From positions 1 to 44,759 of the forward strand of contig CANQMT010000022.1 of the NCBI GenBank assembly GCA_947625055.1: a stretch of 44,759 nucleotides of DNA, written 5' to 3'. Under the pieces are notes generated by a model, which saw nothing but the letters and a program-made list of their open reading frames with translations, did no database searches and was not told where the DNA came from. The translations under genes were made by a program, and so were the position numbers. The stretch is from an uncultured Monoglobus sp. (GTDB taxonomy: Bacteria; Bacillota; Clostridia; Monoglobales; Monoglobaceae). Positions 1 to 7,442 of the stretch are shown in pieces; the stretch's first letter is position 1; each line of letters begins with the position of its first letter.

Positions 1-329
1 TTAAAAAAACTCTTGAAATAACTATATTTCTGTGATAATATAATACTCGTAATTTTGTTTTTAAGTTGTTTACTTAATAATTTATGGTTATTATTCAACG
101 TATTTTTTAATTTAAACCAACACACCCTCGGATCAATAATTATATAACAAAAATGGGGCTTTATTTCCTATAACCCTATATTGAAAATTTAATCAATTAA
201 GCACAAAATCGAAATCATCAATCGCAAAATCTATCAGGAGCACAACTCTTTTTATGCGAAGCGCAGACTTTGATAAAAAATTAACAAAACCATGAATACA
301 AACAGACAAAACTTAGTAAAATATTAATA
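1..329. other. AT-rich intergenic region upstream of adhE
   Basis: No convincing coding region, RNA gene or repeat is visible here. The stretch is very AT-rich and carries several weak promoter-like words, none with good spacing except the adhE promoter just downstream. Confidence 0.6.
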
Positions 330-358
330 TTGTAAATAATTTTATTGTGTGTTATTAT
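330..358 (+). promoter_or_regulatory. adhE promoter
   Basis: TTGTAA at 330-335 and TATTAT at 353-358 are separated by 17 bases. Transcription would begin near 365, about 50 bases before the adhE ATG, with the Rex-type operator immediately downstream of the start point. Confidence 0.6.
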
Positions 359-369
359 TTTAACATAGA

Positions 370-387
370 TTGTTAAATAATTATCAA
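370..387. promoter_or_regulatory. Rex-type redox operator
   Basis: The 18-base sequence TTGTTAAATAATTATCAA matches the Rex consensus TTGTTAA-N4-TTAACAA with one mismatch. Rex is the NADH/NAD+-sensing repressor of fermentation genes, and adhE is a classic target. The site lies just past the predicted start of transcription, where a bound repressor would block initiation or early elongation. No rex gene is in the window. Confidence 0.75.
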
Positions 388-414
388 TTAAGATTACAGA
401 AAGGAACTGATAGC

Positions 415-3018
415 ATGAAAGAGTATTTGGTTGACAGCGTTGAGACGCTTGAAAAACGGCTCCGCGAGGTAAGGATGGCGCAGCGCGAGTTCGCGTCGTT
501 CTCTCAGGAGCGCGTCGACAAAATCTTCAAGGCTGCGGCGATCGCGGCGAATATGGCGCGGATACCGCTCGCGAAGATGGCTGTTGAGGAAACCGGCATG
601 GGCGTTGTTGAGGACAAGGTGATAAAGAACAACTACGCCTCGGAGTACATCTACAACAAGTACAAAAACGAAAAGACGTGCGGAGTTATCGAGGAAGACA
701 AGGCGTTCGGGATCAAGAAAATAGCCGAGCCTATCGGGGTTCTGGCGGCGGTCATTCCCACGACGAACCCCACCTCCACCGCTATTTTTAAAACGCTTAT
801 CGCATTAAAAACGCGAAACGGCATCGTTATCAGTCCTCACCCGAGAGCGAAAAAGTCAACGATCGAAGCGGCGAGGATCGTGCTTGAGGCGGCGGTAAAG
901 GCCGGAGCGCCCGGGAATATCATCGGCTGGATCGACGTTCCGTCGCTTGAGATGACCAACCTCATCATGCGCGAGGCGGACTGCATTCTGGCCACGGGCG
1001 GCCCCGGAATGGTCAGCGCGGCGTATTCATCGGGAAAGCCTGCGATCGGCGTGGGCGCGGGCAACACCCCCGCGATCATAGACGAGAGCGCGGACATTCT
1101 GCTTGCGGTCAACTCTATCATTCATTCAAAGTCGTTCGACAACGGAATGATATGCGCCTCGGAGCAGAGCGTTATCGTTGACAAAAAAATATATCAAAAG
1201 GTCAGAAAAGAATTCGAGTACCGCGGCTGTTATTTTTTAAAGCCCGATGAGATCGACAAGGTGCGCAAAACGATCATCATAAACGGCGCGCTCAACGCGA
1301 AGATCGTGGGCCAGAAGCCCGTGACTATCGCGCGGCTCGCGGGAATTGAGATCCCCGAATCGACCCGCGTAATGATAGGCGAGGTCGAGAGCGTTGATCT
1401 GTCCGAGGAGTTCGCGCACGAAAAGCTGTCGCCCGTGCTCGCCATGTACAAATCAAATGATTTTGACGACGCGCTTGACAAGGCCGAACAGCTCATCGCC
1501 GACGGCGGCTACGGCCACACCTCTTCTGTTTACCTCGACACGGTGACGGAGCGGGAAAAGCTTAGCAAATTCGGCGAGAGAATGAAAACCTGCCGCATAC
1601 TTGTGAACACGCCCTCGTCACACGGCGGCATCGGAGACCTTTATAACTTCAAGCTCAATCCGTCGCTGACTCTGGGCTGCGGCTCATGGGGCGGCAACTC
1701 GGTGTCCGAAAACGTCGGCGTGAAGCACCTTATCAACATAAAGACTGTCGCTGAGAGGAGAGAAAACATGCTGTGGTTCAGAACGCCCGAAAAGGTGTAT
1801 ATCAAAAAAGGCTGTCTGCCGGTCGCGCTCGAGGAGCTTAAAACCGTTATGGACAAAAAGAAAGCGTTCATCGTGACAGACGAATTTTTGTATAAAAACG
1901 GATATTCAAAAGCGATAACCGACAAGCTTGACGAAATGGGCATCACGCACACAACGTTCTTTAACGTCGCGCCCGACCCGTCTCTCGCGTCCGCCAAGGA
2001 GGGCGCCGAGGCAATGCGCGCGTTTGAGCCCGATGTGATAATCGCGCTGGGCGGCGGCTCCGCGATGGACGCGGGCAAGATAATGTGGGTGCTGTATGAA
2101 CATCCAGAGGCTGATTTCATGGATATGGCCATGCGCTTTATCGACATAAGAAAGCGCGTTTATACCTTCCCGCGCATGGGAGAGAAGGCCGACTTTATCG
2201 CCGTGCCCACCTCGGCCGGAACCGGCTCGGAGGTGACGCCGTTCGCGGTCATCACCGATGAAAAGACCGGAATAAAATATCCCCTCGCCGACTATGAACT
2301 GATGCCAGACATGGCGATAGTCGACGCCGACCTGATGATGAATATGCCTAAGGGGCTGACTTCCGCGTCCGGAATTGACGCGTTGACTCACGCGCTTGAG
2401 GCGTATGCTTCAGTTATGGCGACCGAGTTTACCGACGGCATAGCGCTAAAGGCGATACAGACGATATTCGAGTATCTGCCTGCGGCTTACGCCGAGGGTG
2501 CCGAGAACCCGAAAGCGAGAGAAAAAATGGCCCATGCCTCTTGCATGGCGGGCATGGCGTTCGCGAACGCGTTCCTCGGTGTGTGCCACTCTTTGGCGCA
2601 CAAGCTGGGTGCGTACCACCACATTCCGCACGGCGTCGCCAACGCGCTGCTGATCTGCGACGTTATGAGATACAACGCGGCCGAAGCCCCGCAGAAAATG
2701 GGAACCTTCCCGCAGTACGATCACCCTCACGCTCTCGCGAGATACGCCGAGATCGCCGACTTCCTGCATCTGGGCGGCAAGACCGACGAGGAGAAGCTTG
2801 AAAATCTCATCGCGAAGATCGAGGAGCTTAAAGAGGCGGTCGGCATAAAGAAAACGATCCGCGACTACGAAGTTGAGGAGGATAAGTTCCTCGAAACTCT
2901 CGACGAGATGACAGAGATGGCGTTTGACGATCAGTGCACAGGCGCGAACCCGCGCTATCCGCTGATGAGCGAGCTCAAGGAACTGTACAAAGGCGCATAT
3001 TACGGAAAGGAGAATTAA
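415..3018 (+). CDS. adhE: Bifunctional acetaldehyde/alcohol dehydrogenase AdhE
   Basis: This 867-residue enzyme should reduce acetyl-CoA to acetaldehyde and then to ethanol, reoxidising two NADH during fermentation. The N-terminal aldehyde dehydrogenase half (about 1-440) has its catalytic cysteine at residue 247 in the GMICASE context. The C-terminal iron-dependent alcohol dehydrogenase half has the GGGSAMDAGK cofactor loop and the iron ligands of GIDALTHALEAY and CHSLAHK...HIPHG. The ATG at 415 is preferred over a TTG at 370, because it has an upstream AGAAAGGAA and the TTG lies inside the Rex operator. Length matches the family (E. coli 891). A ribosome binding site at its end (AAAGGAG) serves the next gene, one base after the stop. 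Confidence 0.97.
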   Translation: MKEYLVDSVETLEKRLREVRMAQREFASFSQERVDKIFKAAAIAANMARIPLAKMAVEETGMGVVEDKVIKNNYASEYIYNKYKNEKTCGVIEEDKAFGIKKIAEPIGVLAAVIPTTNPTSTAIFKTLIALKTRNGIVISPHPRAKKSTIEAARIVLEAAVKAGAPGNIIGWIDVPSLEMTNLIMREADCILATGGPGMVSAAYSSGKPAIGVGAGNTPAIIDESADILLAVNSIIHSKSFDNGMICASEQSVIVDKKIYQKVRKEFEYRGCYFLKPDEIDKVRKTIIINGALNAKIVGQKPVTIARLAGIEIPESTRVMIGEVESVDLSEEFAHEKLSPVLAMYKSNDFDDALDKAEQLIADGGYGHTSSVYLDTVTEREKLSKFGERMKTCRILVNTPSSHGGIGDLYNFKLNPSLTLGCGSWGGNSVSENVGVKHLINIKTVAERRENMLWFRTPEKVYIKKGCLPVALEELKTVMDKKKAFIVTDEFLYKNGYSKAITDKLDEMGITHTTFFNVAPDPSLASAKEGAEAMRAFEPDVIIALGGGSAMDAGKIMWVLYEHPEADFMDMAMRFIDIRKRVYTFPRMGEKADFIAVPTSAGTGSEVTPFAVITDEKTGIKYPLADYELMPDMAIVDADLMMNMPKGLTSASGIDALTHALEAYASVMATEFTDGIALKAIQTIFEYLPAAYAEGAENPKAREKMAHASCMAGMAFANAFLGVCHSLAHKLGAYHHIPHGVANALLICDVMRYNAAEAPQKMGTFPQYDHPHALARYAEIADFLHLGGKTDEEKLENLIAKIEELKEAVGIKKTIRDYEVEEDKFLETLDEMTEMAFDDQCTGANPRYPLMSELKELYKGAYYGKEN

Positions 3019-3019
3019 G

Positions 3020-3769
3020 ATGAACTTAAATAATATTATCGCGACAAGACCCGACAAAACCGTGTACCGCGACGGCGACGCGGCGATCAAAGTGTTTGCC
3101 GAAAACTACAAAACCGCGGACGTGCTGAACGAGGCGCTCAACACCGCCCGTATCGAGGAAACCGGCTTGAACATACCTAAGATCCGCGAAGTCACCAAGA
3201 TCGACGGCAAGTGGGCTATCATCACAGATTTTATCGAGGGCGAAACTCTCGCGTCGCTCATGGAAAAGGATCCGGGCAAAGAGGACGAGTACCTTGATCT
3301 ATTTGTTGACACTCAGCTTGAGATACAGAACAAGTCATGCCCGCTGCTTAATAAGATTCACGACAAGATGAACAGAAAAATCTCGGAGAGCGACCTGGAC
3401 GCGACGACGAGATACGAGCTTCACACGCGCCTGAACGGTATGAAAAAGCACACAAAAGTCCTGCACGGCGACTATAACCCGTCGAACGTGATAATCACAA
3501 AGGACGGAACACCGTATATCCTCGACTGGTCGCACGCGACGCAGGGCAATGCCTCAGAGGATGTCGCGCGGACGTATCTGCTGTTTAAGCTTGAGAAAAA
3601 AGACGCGCTGGCAGAAAAGTATATCAAGCTGTTCTGCAAAAAGTCGGACACGGCGCTGCAGTACGTTCAGTCATGGCTGCCGATCGTCGCAGCCTCGCAG
3701 CTTGTGAAGAACAAGCCCGAGGAAAGAGAATTCCTTGAAAGCTGGATCAACGTCGTCGACTACGAGTAA
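3020..3769 (+). CDS. APH/choline kinase-like phosphotransferase
   Basis: The 249-residue protein has the aminoglycoside phosphotransferase/choline kinase fold. The catalytic loop HGDYNPSN is at residues 149-156 (Asp151, Asn156) and the metal-binding ILDWS has Asp169. The N-terminal lobe is short, with an ITDFIEGE hinge. These kinases phosphorylate hydroxyl groups on small molecules, and the substrate here cannot be told; nothing points specifically to antibiotic resistance. It starts one base after the adhE stop, so it is almost certainly cotranscribed and under the same Rex control. Why an APH-type kinase is coupled to ethanol production is unclear. Confidence 0.85.
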   Translation: MNLNNIIATRPDKTVYRDGDAAIKVFAENYKTADVLNEALNTARIEETGLNIPKIREVTKIDGKWAIITDFIEGETLASLMEKDPGKEDEYLDLFVDTQLEIQNKSCPLLNKIHDKMNRKISESDLDATTRYELHTRLNGMKKHTKVLHGDYNPSNVIITKDGTPYILDWSHATQGNASEDVARTYLLFKLEKKDALAEKYIKLFCKKSDTALQYVQSWLPIVAASQLVKNKPEEREFLESWINVVDYE

Positions 3770-3811
3770 AAACACATCGGTCGGCGCAAAAACTCTTTAT
3801 TGATACCGATA

Positions 3812-3840
3812 TTGACCAATTCATAAATTTGGTGTATAAT
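3812..3840 (+). promoter_or_regulatory. Consensus promoter of the YfcE-like gene
   Basis: TTGACC at 3812-3817 and TATAAT at 3835-3840 have an exact 17-base spacer. The -10 box ends only six bases before the ATG at 3847, so transcription should start at or within a base or two of the start codon. Confidence 0.8.
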
Positions 3841-3846
3841 ATAGGC

Positions 3847-4503
3847 ATGAATATTATTGTTTTATCCGACACGCACGGGCTTTTAAGATCCGAGGCAAAA
3901 AGACTGCTCAAAGCCGCCGACGCGGTGATCCACGCCGGCGACTTTGGCGCTGAAAAGAATTACAACGAGATCAAGGCGGCTGCGAGACCCGGCGCGCCTT
4001 TTTTCGCTGTGCGGGGAAACAATGACGGATGGTCAAAAAATCTTCCCGAAACTCTTGAGTTCACGCTGGAGGGGGTAAGATTTTTCCTAATTCATAACAA
4101 ACGCGGCATTCCCAAAAACATCAGCGCCGACATAATAATTTTCGGCCACAGCCACAAGTATTTTAGCGATACGTCGGGCGGGATACTCCGCCTTAATCCC
4201 GGCAGCTTCGGCAAAAAACGCTTCAATCTGCCGATCACTATGGCGGAGCTTAAAATCGACAGCGGCGAATTCTCGGTCAGAAAGATCGATATAACCGACA
4301 CCGCGGAAATCACGAAGATGCCCAAAGATCTGTCCAAGGCCGTGAATGAGATCGTAAGGCGCGCCGACCGCGGCGAAAGCGCCGACAGGATCGCCAAAAA
4401 ACTCGGGCTTGACCCGACTTTCGCGGCGCAGGTGATCCGCATGAAAGTGACCCACCCCGGCATCGACACGGACGGTATCATAGATCGGATAACTCAAAAA
4501 TAA
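3847..4503 (+). CDS. YfcE/MJ0936-family metallophosphoesterase
   Basis: The 218-residue protein begins MNIIVLSDTHG and carries the full dinuclear-metal set: SDTHG, HAGDFG, RGNND, LIHN, FGHSHKY and the NPGSFG turn. The family hydrolyses phosphodiesters, often cyclic nucleotides or model substrates. After the catalytic domain (about 1-155) there is an extra roughly 60-residue helical segment ending IRMKVTHPGIDTDGI, which resembles a small helix-turn-helix; that reading is my inference. An in-frame TTG at 3829 is rejected because it lies inside the promoter. There is no Shine-Dalgarno sequence ahead of the ATG, consistent with a leaderless mRNA. Confidence 0.9.
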   Translation: MNIIVLSDTHGLLRSEAKRLLKAADAVIHAGDFGAEKNYNEIKAAARPGAPFFAVRGNNDGWSKNLPETLEFTLEGVRFFLIHNKRGIPKNISADIIIFGHSHKYFSDTSGGILRLNPGSFGKKRFNLPITMAELKIDSGEFSVRKIDITDTAEITKMPKDLSKAVNEIVRRADRGESADRIAKKLGLDPTFAAQVIRMKVTHPGIDTDGIIDRITQK

Positions 4504-4529
4504 AATAATTAAAATATAGGAGTGTTAAT

Positions 4530-4988
4530 ATGAAATGCGCAGTTATTTATTATTCTCTTTCGGGAAACACAGCAGAAACAGCAAAGGCCGTCCAAAAAAA
4601 GTTCGGCGCGGATATGTTCTTTATCGAACCGGAAAAGGCATACGGCGCTTTTATTCCTTCGGTCGCCCGCGTGGTAAAAGAAAAGCTGACAAAAAAAGAG
4701 CCCGCTCCCAAAACAGAGCCGGCAGATTTTTCCGCGTATGACATTGTTTTTGTGGGCTTTCCGGTCTGGGCCGGAACAATGCCGCAGTTCATGCAGAATT
4801 ACTTAAAAGCCTGCGACCTTTCGGGCAAAAGAGTAATTCCGTTCGCCACAGCCCGGGGAAGCGGCAAGGACTCGTCGCTCAGGACGGTGAAGGCGCTGCT
4901 GCCCGGCTCCGACGTTACGGATTATCTTTTCACAAGCATGATCGAAAAGCCGGATGTCGCGGCGTGGCTTGACAAAATCGCGGAATAG
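4530..4988 (+). CDS. Flavodoxin-family protein
   Basis: This is a 152-residue flavodoxin-like protein. The N-terminal YYSLSGNTAETA is the FMN phosphate-binding loop. The later FVGFPVWAGTMPQFM and FATARGSGKDSS segments match the isoalloxazine-binding loops of flavodoxins used as low-potential electron carriers or quinone reductases. The ribosome binding site TAGGAG lies eight bases ahead of the ATG. It follows the phosphoesterase gene by 26 bases and probably shares its transcript. Its stop lies eight bases from the convergent carbonic anhydrase stop. Confidence 0.9.
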   Translation: MKCAVIYYSLSGNTAETAKAVQKKFGADMFFIEPEKAYGAFIPSVARVVKEKLTKKEPAPKTEPADFSAYDIVFVGFPVWAGTMPQFMQNYLKACDLSGKRVIPFATARGSGKDSSLRTVKALLPGSDVTDYLFTSMIEKPDVAAWLDKIAE

Positions 4989-4996
4989 CAAGCCGA

Positions 4997-5560
4997 TCAC
5001 AAAAACTCAACGGCGCCGCTGTCTATATGATAGACGGCGCCTTTTACTTTGAGGCCGCTGTCCGGCGTTATGCCGAGGCTGCCCTCAATGATCCTGACGC
5101 TCTGATCAACGTTCAGGCAGCATGCCTTGTAATCGTCGGTCTCATCGCGAATGGCGCGGCGGATCGCGTCGGTTATGAATTTTATATGCCCGTCGGGGTC
5201 GTGATTGATCGCGGCGTCGACCGCGCCGCAACGCGTGTGGCCGAGGACCACGACCAGCCTGCATCCGAGGTGTGACGCCGCGTAGTCCACGCTGCCGAGC
5301 TGATGATTGTCCATCACGTTCCCCGCGACCCTTATCACAAACAGATCGCCTATGCCGGCCGAAAATATGCTTTCGGGTATCACCCTCGAGTCGGAGCACG
5401 CGATTATTATCGCGTACGGCTGCTGGCCGTGATCGCATGTTTTCCGCCGCGCCTCGGGAGAAATGTCGCCCGCTCCGCGCTCGGCGCTTATGTATTCCCT
5501 GTTGCCCGCCCTGAGTTTTTCCAAGGCTTCCTCCGCCGTCAGTTTAACTTTTTCACTCAT
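4997..5560 (-). CDS. Beta-class carbonic anhydrase
   Basis: The 187-residue enzyme interconverts CO2 and bicarbonate. Zinc ligands of the beta class are all present: Cys55 in ACSDSR (with the Asp57/Arg59 dyad), His108 and Cys111 in LGHTRCGAV. Length and motif spacing are typical. The ribosome binding site AAGGAGG lies ahead of the ATG. It sits 13 bases after the TIGR04076 gene on the same strand and is probably cotranscribed with it from the promoter at 5921-5949. Its 3' coding end is shared with a hairpin that could terminate the convergent flavodoxin transcript. Confidence 0.95.
   Translation of the reverse strand: MSEKVKLTAEEALEKLRAGNREYISAERGAGDISPEARRKTCDHGQQPYAIIIACSDSRVIPESIFSAGIGDLFVIRVAGNVMDNHQLGSVDYAASHLGCRLVVVLGHTRCGAVDAAINHDPDGHIKFITDAIRRAIRDETDDYKACCLNVDQSVRIIEGSLGITPDSGLKVKGAVYHIDSGAVEFL
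5012..5045 (+). terminator. Hairpin terminator inside the 3' end of the carbonic anhydrase gene
   Basis: GGCGCCG-(CTG bulge)-TCTAT pairs with ATAGA-CGGCGCC and is followed by TTTT. It is placed to stop the plus-strand flavodoxin transcript, yet it lies within codons of the opposite gene. The T-tract is short, so efficiency is uncertain. Confidence 0.45.
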
Positions 5561-5573
5561 GATTATCCTCCTT

Positions 5574-5888
5574 TTAATCGGCTTCCTCTTCCATTGCCTC
5601 TATCAAAAAGCTCACCGGTCTGAACCCGTCGTTGCACGAGATCATCGCGGATCTTTCGTTCTTCATCCAGCCGTCGTAAAAACCTCCGCCGCCGTGAGCG
5701 AGCGCCATGACAAACGCCGACATGCTCTCCCACGCGCTCTCGCAAAATCCCTCGGGCCTGCGCCAGCCGTTGGCGACAAACACCATGCCCTCGCGCATAT
5801 CGCATGCGTCGGTAATCGGGTTCTCGTATTTTTCGATCAAATCATCATGCCGCGCCGTTTTCATAACGGTTATCCTGACTTTATTCAT
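5574..5888 (-). CDS. TIGR04076 family protein
   Basis: A small (104-residue) cytoplasmic protein resembling the TIGR04076 family, whose function is unknown. Recognisable features are the N-terminal VRITVMKT strand, the CDMREG segment, PEGFCESAWESM and the C-terminal ISCNDGFRPVSF motif. The second ATG is chosen because GGAGGG lies seven bases ahead of it; the first ATG at 5894 is only one base from that ribosome binding site. It is the first gene of a two-gene unit with the carbonic anhydrase. Confidence 0.8.
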   Translation of the reverse strand: MNKVRITVMKTARHDDLIEKYENPITDACDMREGMVFVANGWRRPEGFCESAWESMSAFVMALAHGGGGFYDGWMKNERSAMISCNDGFRPVSFLIEAMEEEAD

Positions 5889-5920
5889 AGACATTCCCTC
5901 CGCAAGTTTTAACTTATGTC

Positions 5921-5949
5921 ATTATACCACAAATATTATGGCATTGCAA
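5921..5949 (-). promoter_or_regulatory. Promoter for the TIGR04076-carbonic anhydrase unit
   Basis: On the minus strand TTGCAA (5949-5944) and TATAAT (5926-5921) are separated by 17 bases, with GTGG just before the -10 box. It lies about 35 bases upstream of the start codon. Confidence 0.7.
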
Positions 5950-5975
5950 TCCCGCGCCTGCCGCGCGAAAAAAAT

Positions 5976-6004
5976 TTGTAATTCTTTTCGGTTTGTGATA
6001 TAAT
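5976..6004 (+). promoter_or_regulatory. Promoter of the flavodoxin-fold reductase gene
   Basis: TTGTAA (5976-5981) and TATAAT (5999-6004) are 17 bases apart. The ribosome binding site ACGGAGGT and the ATG at 6030 follow at normal distances. Confidence 0.75.
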
Positions 6005-6029
6005 CGTTTGAAACGGAGGTTTATTGATC

Positions 6030-6587
6030 ATGAAAAAAATCTTATTTATAAACACATGCGTGCGCGAGGAGTCGCGCACAAACAGACTTGCGCGCCGTCT
6101 TCTTGAAAGGCTTGGCGGTGAAGTCACCGAGATCGGCCCCGATCTGAGCGGCCTTAAACCGCTTGACAGGGCATCGCTCGCGCGCCGCGAAGCACTGACG
6201 GCAGCGGGCGACTTTTCCGCGCCCGAGCTCGGCGCAGCTCGCATGTTCGCCGAGGCGGACGGGATCGTGATCGCCGCGCCGTACTGGGACCTGACGTTCC
6301 CGTCGCTGCTCAAAATATATCTTGAAAACGTCACGGTATGCAGCGTGACGTTTTACTACACCGACCGCGGAATTCCCGCCGGCCTGTGCCGCGCCGAAAA
6401 GCTGTACTACGTGACGACCTCGGGCGGCCCGATCATACACAACTTCGGTTATGAATACGTGAGCGCACTCGCCAAAGAATTTTACGGCATAAAAGACACG
6501 CGCTTTATATCCGCCGAGGGCCTTGACATAATTGGCGCCGACGCGGAGGCTATTCTGAAAAAGGCCGAAGAAAATATCGAGCTTTAG
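6030..6587 (+). CDS. NAD(P)H-dependent flavodoxin-fold oxidoreductase (AzoR-like)
   Basis: The 185-residue protein starts KKILFINTCVREESRTNRLA, the phosphate-binding loop of the FMN-dependent azoreductase/quinone reductase family. The middle AAPYWDLTFPSLLKIYLENV is the characteristic PMWNF..P-type flavin loop, and TTSGGP is the second flavin loop. It should be a cytoplasmic FMN-dependent NAD(P)H:quinone or azo-compound reductase. The ATG at 6030 has GGAGGT nine bases upstream; an in-frame TTG at 6024 is less likely. Its stop codon overlaps the stop of the convergent vanY gene by two bases, so no terminator space remains between them. Confidence 0.9.
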   Translation: MKKILFINTCVREESRTNRLARRLLERLGGEVTEIGPDLSGLKPLDRASLARREALTAAGDFSAPELGAARMFAEADGIVIAAPYWDLTFPSLLKIYLENVTVCSVTFYYTDRGIPAGLCRAEKLYYVTTSGGPIIHNFGYEYVSALAKEFYGIKDTRFISAEGLDIIGADAEAILKKAEENIEL

Positions 6588-7330
6588 CGCCGCGCCCCGG
6601 AATTACGCGCGCTTTGCTTTCGTATAATTTTTATGTATTCCTCAAGGCAGAGGCCGCGGTCGTGTATTTCCTTGGCGGCGGCCGCGCCCACGTATCGGAA
6701 GTGCCACGGTTCGTTGGCAATACCCGTAATATAAATTTTGTCTTCGGGATAGCGCAGGATAAATCCGTATTTATATGAGTTTTTGATCAGCCACTTATGA
6801 ACGCTGTCGGATGATGACCGCGCCTCGTCCGCGCTGTTGATATCAAGGGCGAGCCCCGTCTGATGCTCGCTGTGTCCGGGTTCGGCCACCCACTTTTTCG
6901 CGGCCTCGCGGGCGGCTCGGTAAGAGCCGCCTTGATTTACGCGTTTTTCTGTTTCCTCCTCCAAAAGCGAGCGCTGTTTTTCCTCCGTTCTGAACGCCGA
7001 GGTCACAGACGGGAAAACGCCTTCCGCTCTCGCGTCGTCAAACATTTTTTGGAGCTGCGGATATATGCGCTTGTCCACCTTCTGCCCGTTTGAAAGCTCG
7101 GCCAGCTCAACGCTGAAATTTTCGGGCAGCGGGTTTTGTGCGTTCACCAATACGAGCTGCCAGTCGTCATCCTCGGACGACACTTCGCTCAGGTTTATCG
7201 GGTCAAACAGGAGCGACACGCGGATTTTGATCCGCTGCGCAATTCCGCCTCCCGTCACGCGGAACACGAAAAACGCCAAGACAAGCCCGATAGCCGCTAA
7301 TACCGCCGCAAACCTTAATTTATGTTTCAT
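6584..7330 (-). CDS. vanY: VanY-type D-alanyl-D-alanine carboxypeptidase (M15B)
   Basis: This 248-residue protein has an N-terminal membrane anchor (about residues 7-25) and an extracytoplasmic M15B peptidase domain. Zinc and catalytic residues are visible: His156 and Asp163 in SEHQTGLALD, then Glu207 and His210 in EPWH. The SAFRT motif near 117 is also typical. VanY removes the terminal D-Ala from peptidoglycan precursors, which lowers vancomycin binding. It lies downstream of vanS after a hairpin with a U-tract. No vanH, vanA/B/G ligase, vanX or vanT gene is nearby, so glycopeptide resistance should not be assumed; cell-wall remodelling is equally likely. Confidence 0.9.
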   Translation of the reverse strand: MKHKLRFAAVLAAIGLVLAFFVFRVTGGGIAQRIKIRVSLLFDPINLSEVSSEDDDWQLVLVNAQNPLPENFSVELAELSNGQKVDKRIYPQLQKMFDDARAEGVFPSVTSAFRTEEKQRSLLEEETEKRVNQGGSYRAAREAAKKWVAEPGHSEHQTGLALDINSADEARSSSDSVHKWLIKNSYKYGFILRYPEDKIYITGIANEPWHFRYVGAAAAKEIHDRGLCLEEYIKIIRKQSARNSGARR

Positions 7331-7351
7331 CTATCAACACCTCCGCGCGGC

Positions 7352-7393
7352 AAAAAGCCTTAATTCGCTGTTCATTATAGCAAATTAAGGCTT
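7352..7393 (-). terminator. Terminator or attenuator between vanS and vanY
   Basis: Read on the minus strand, AAGCCTTAATT pairs with AATTAAGGCTT across a 17-base loop and is followed by a run of five T. The loop contains GCTATAATG, a possible -10 box. The hairpin stands between the vanS stop and the vanY ribosome binding site, so vanY is either attenuated or separately transcribed. The -35 region for the loop promoter is poor. Confidence 0.6.
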
Positions 7394-7442
7394 CATGTTC
7401 TTTAATATTAAGTTGATAAATTCCTAAGAAATCATTAAGATG

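Noticed and set aside
370-414. TTG start giving a longer AdhE
   Set aside because: The TTG lies in the Rex operator and close to the transcription start; the ATG at 415 has the ribosome binding site and gives the normal N-terminus.
3020-3769. Aminoglycoside resistance
   Set aside because: The fold is APH-like, but sequence and operon context with adhE give no support for antibiotic inactivation.
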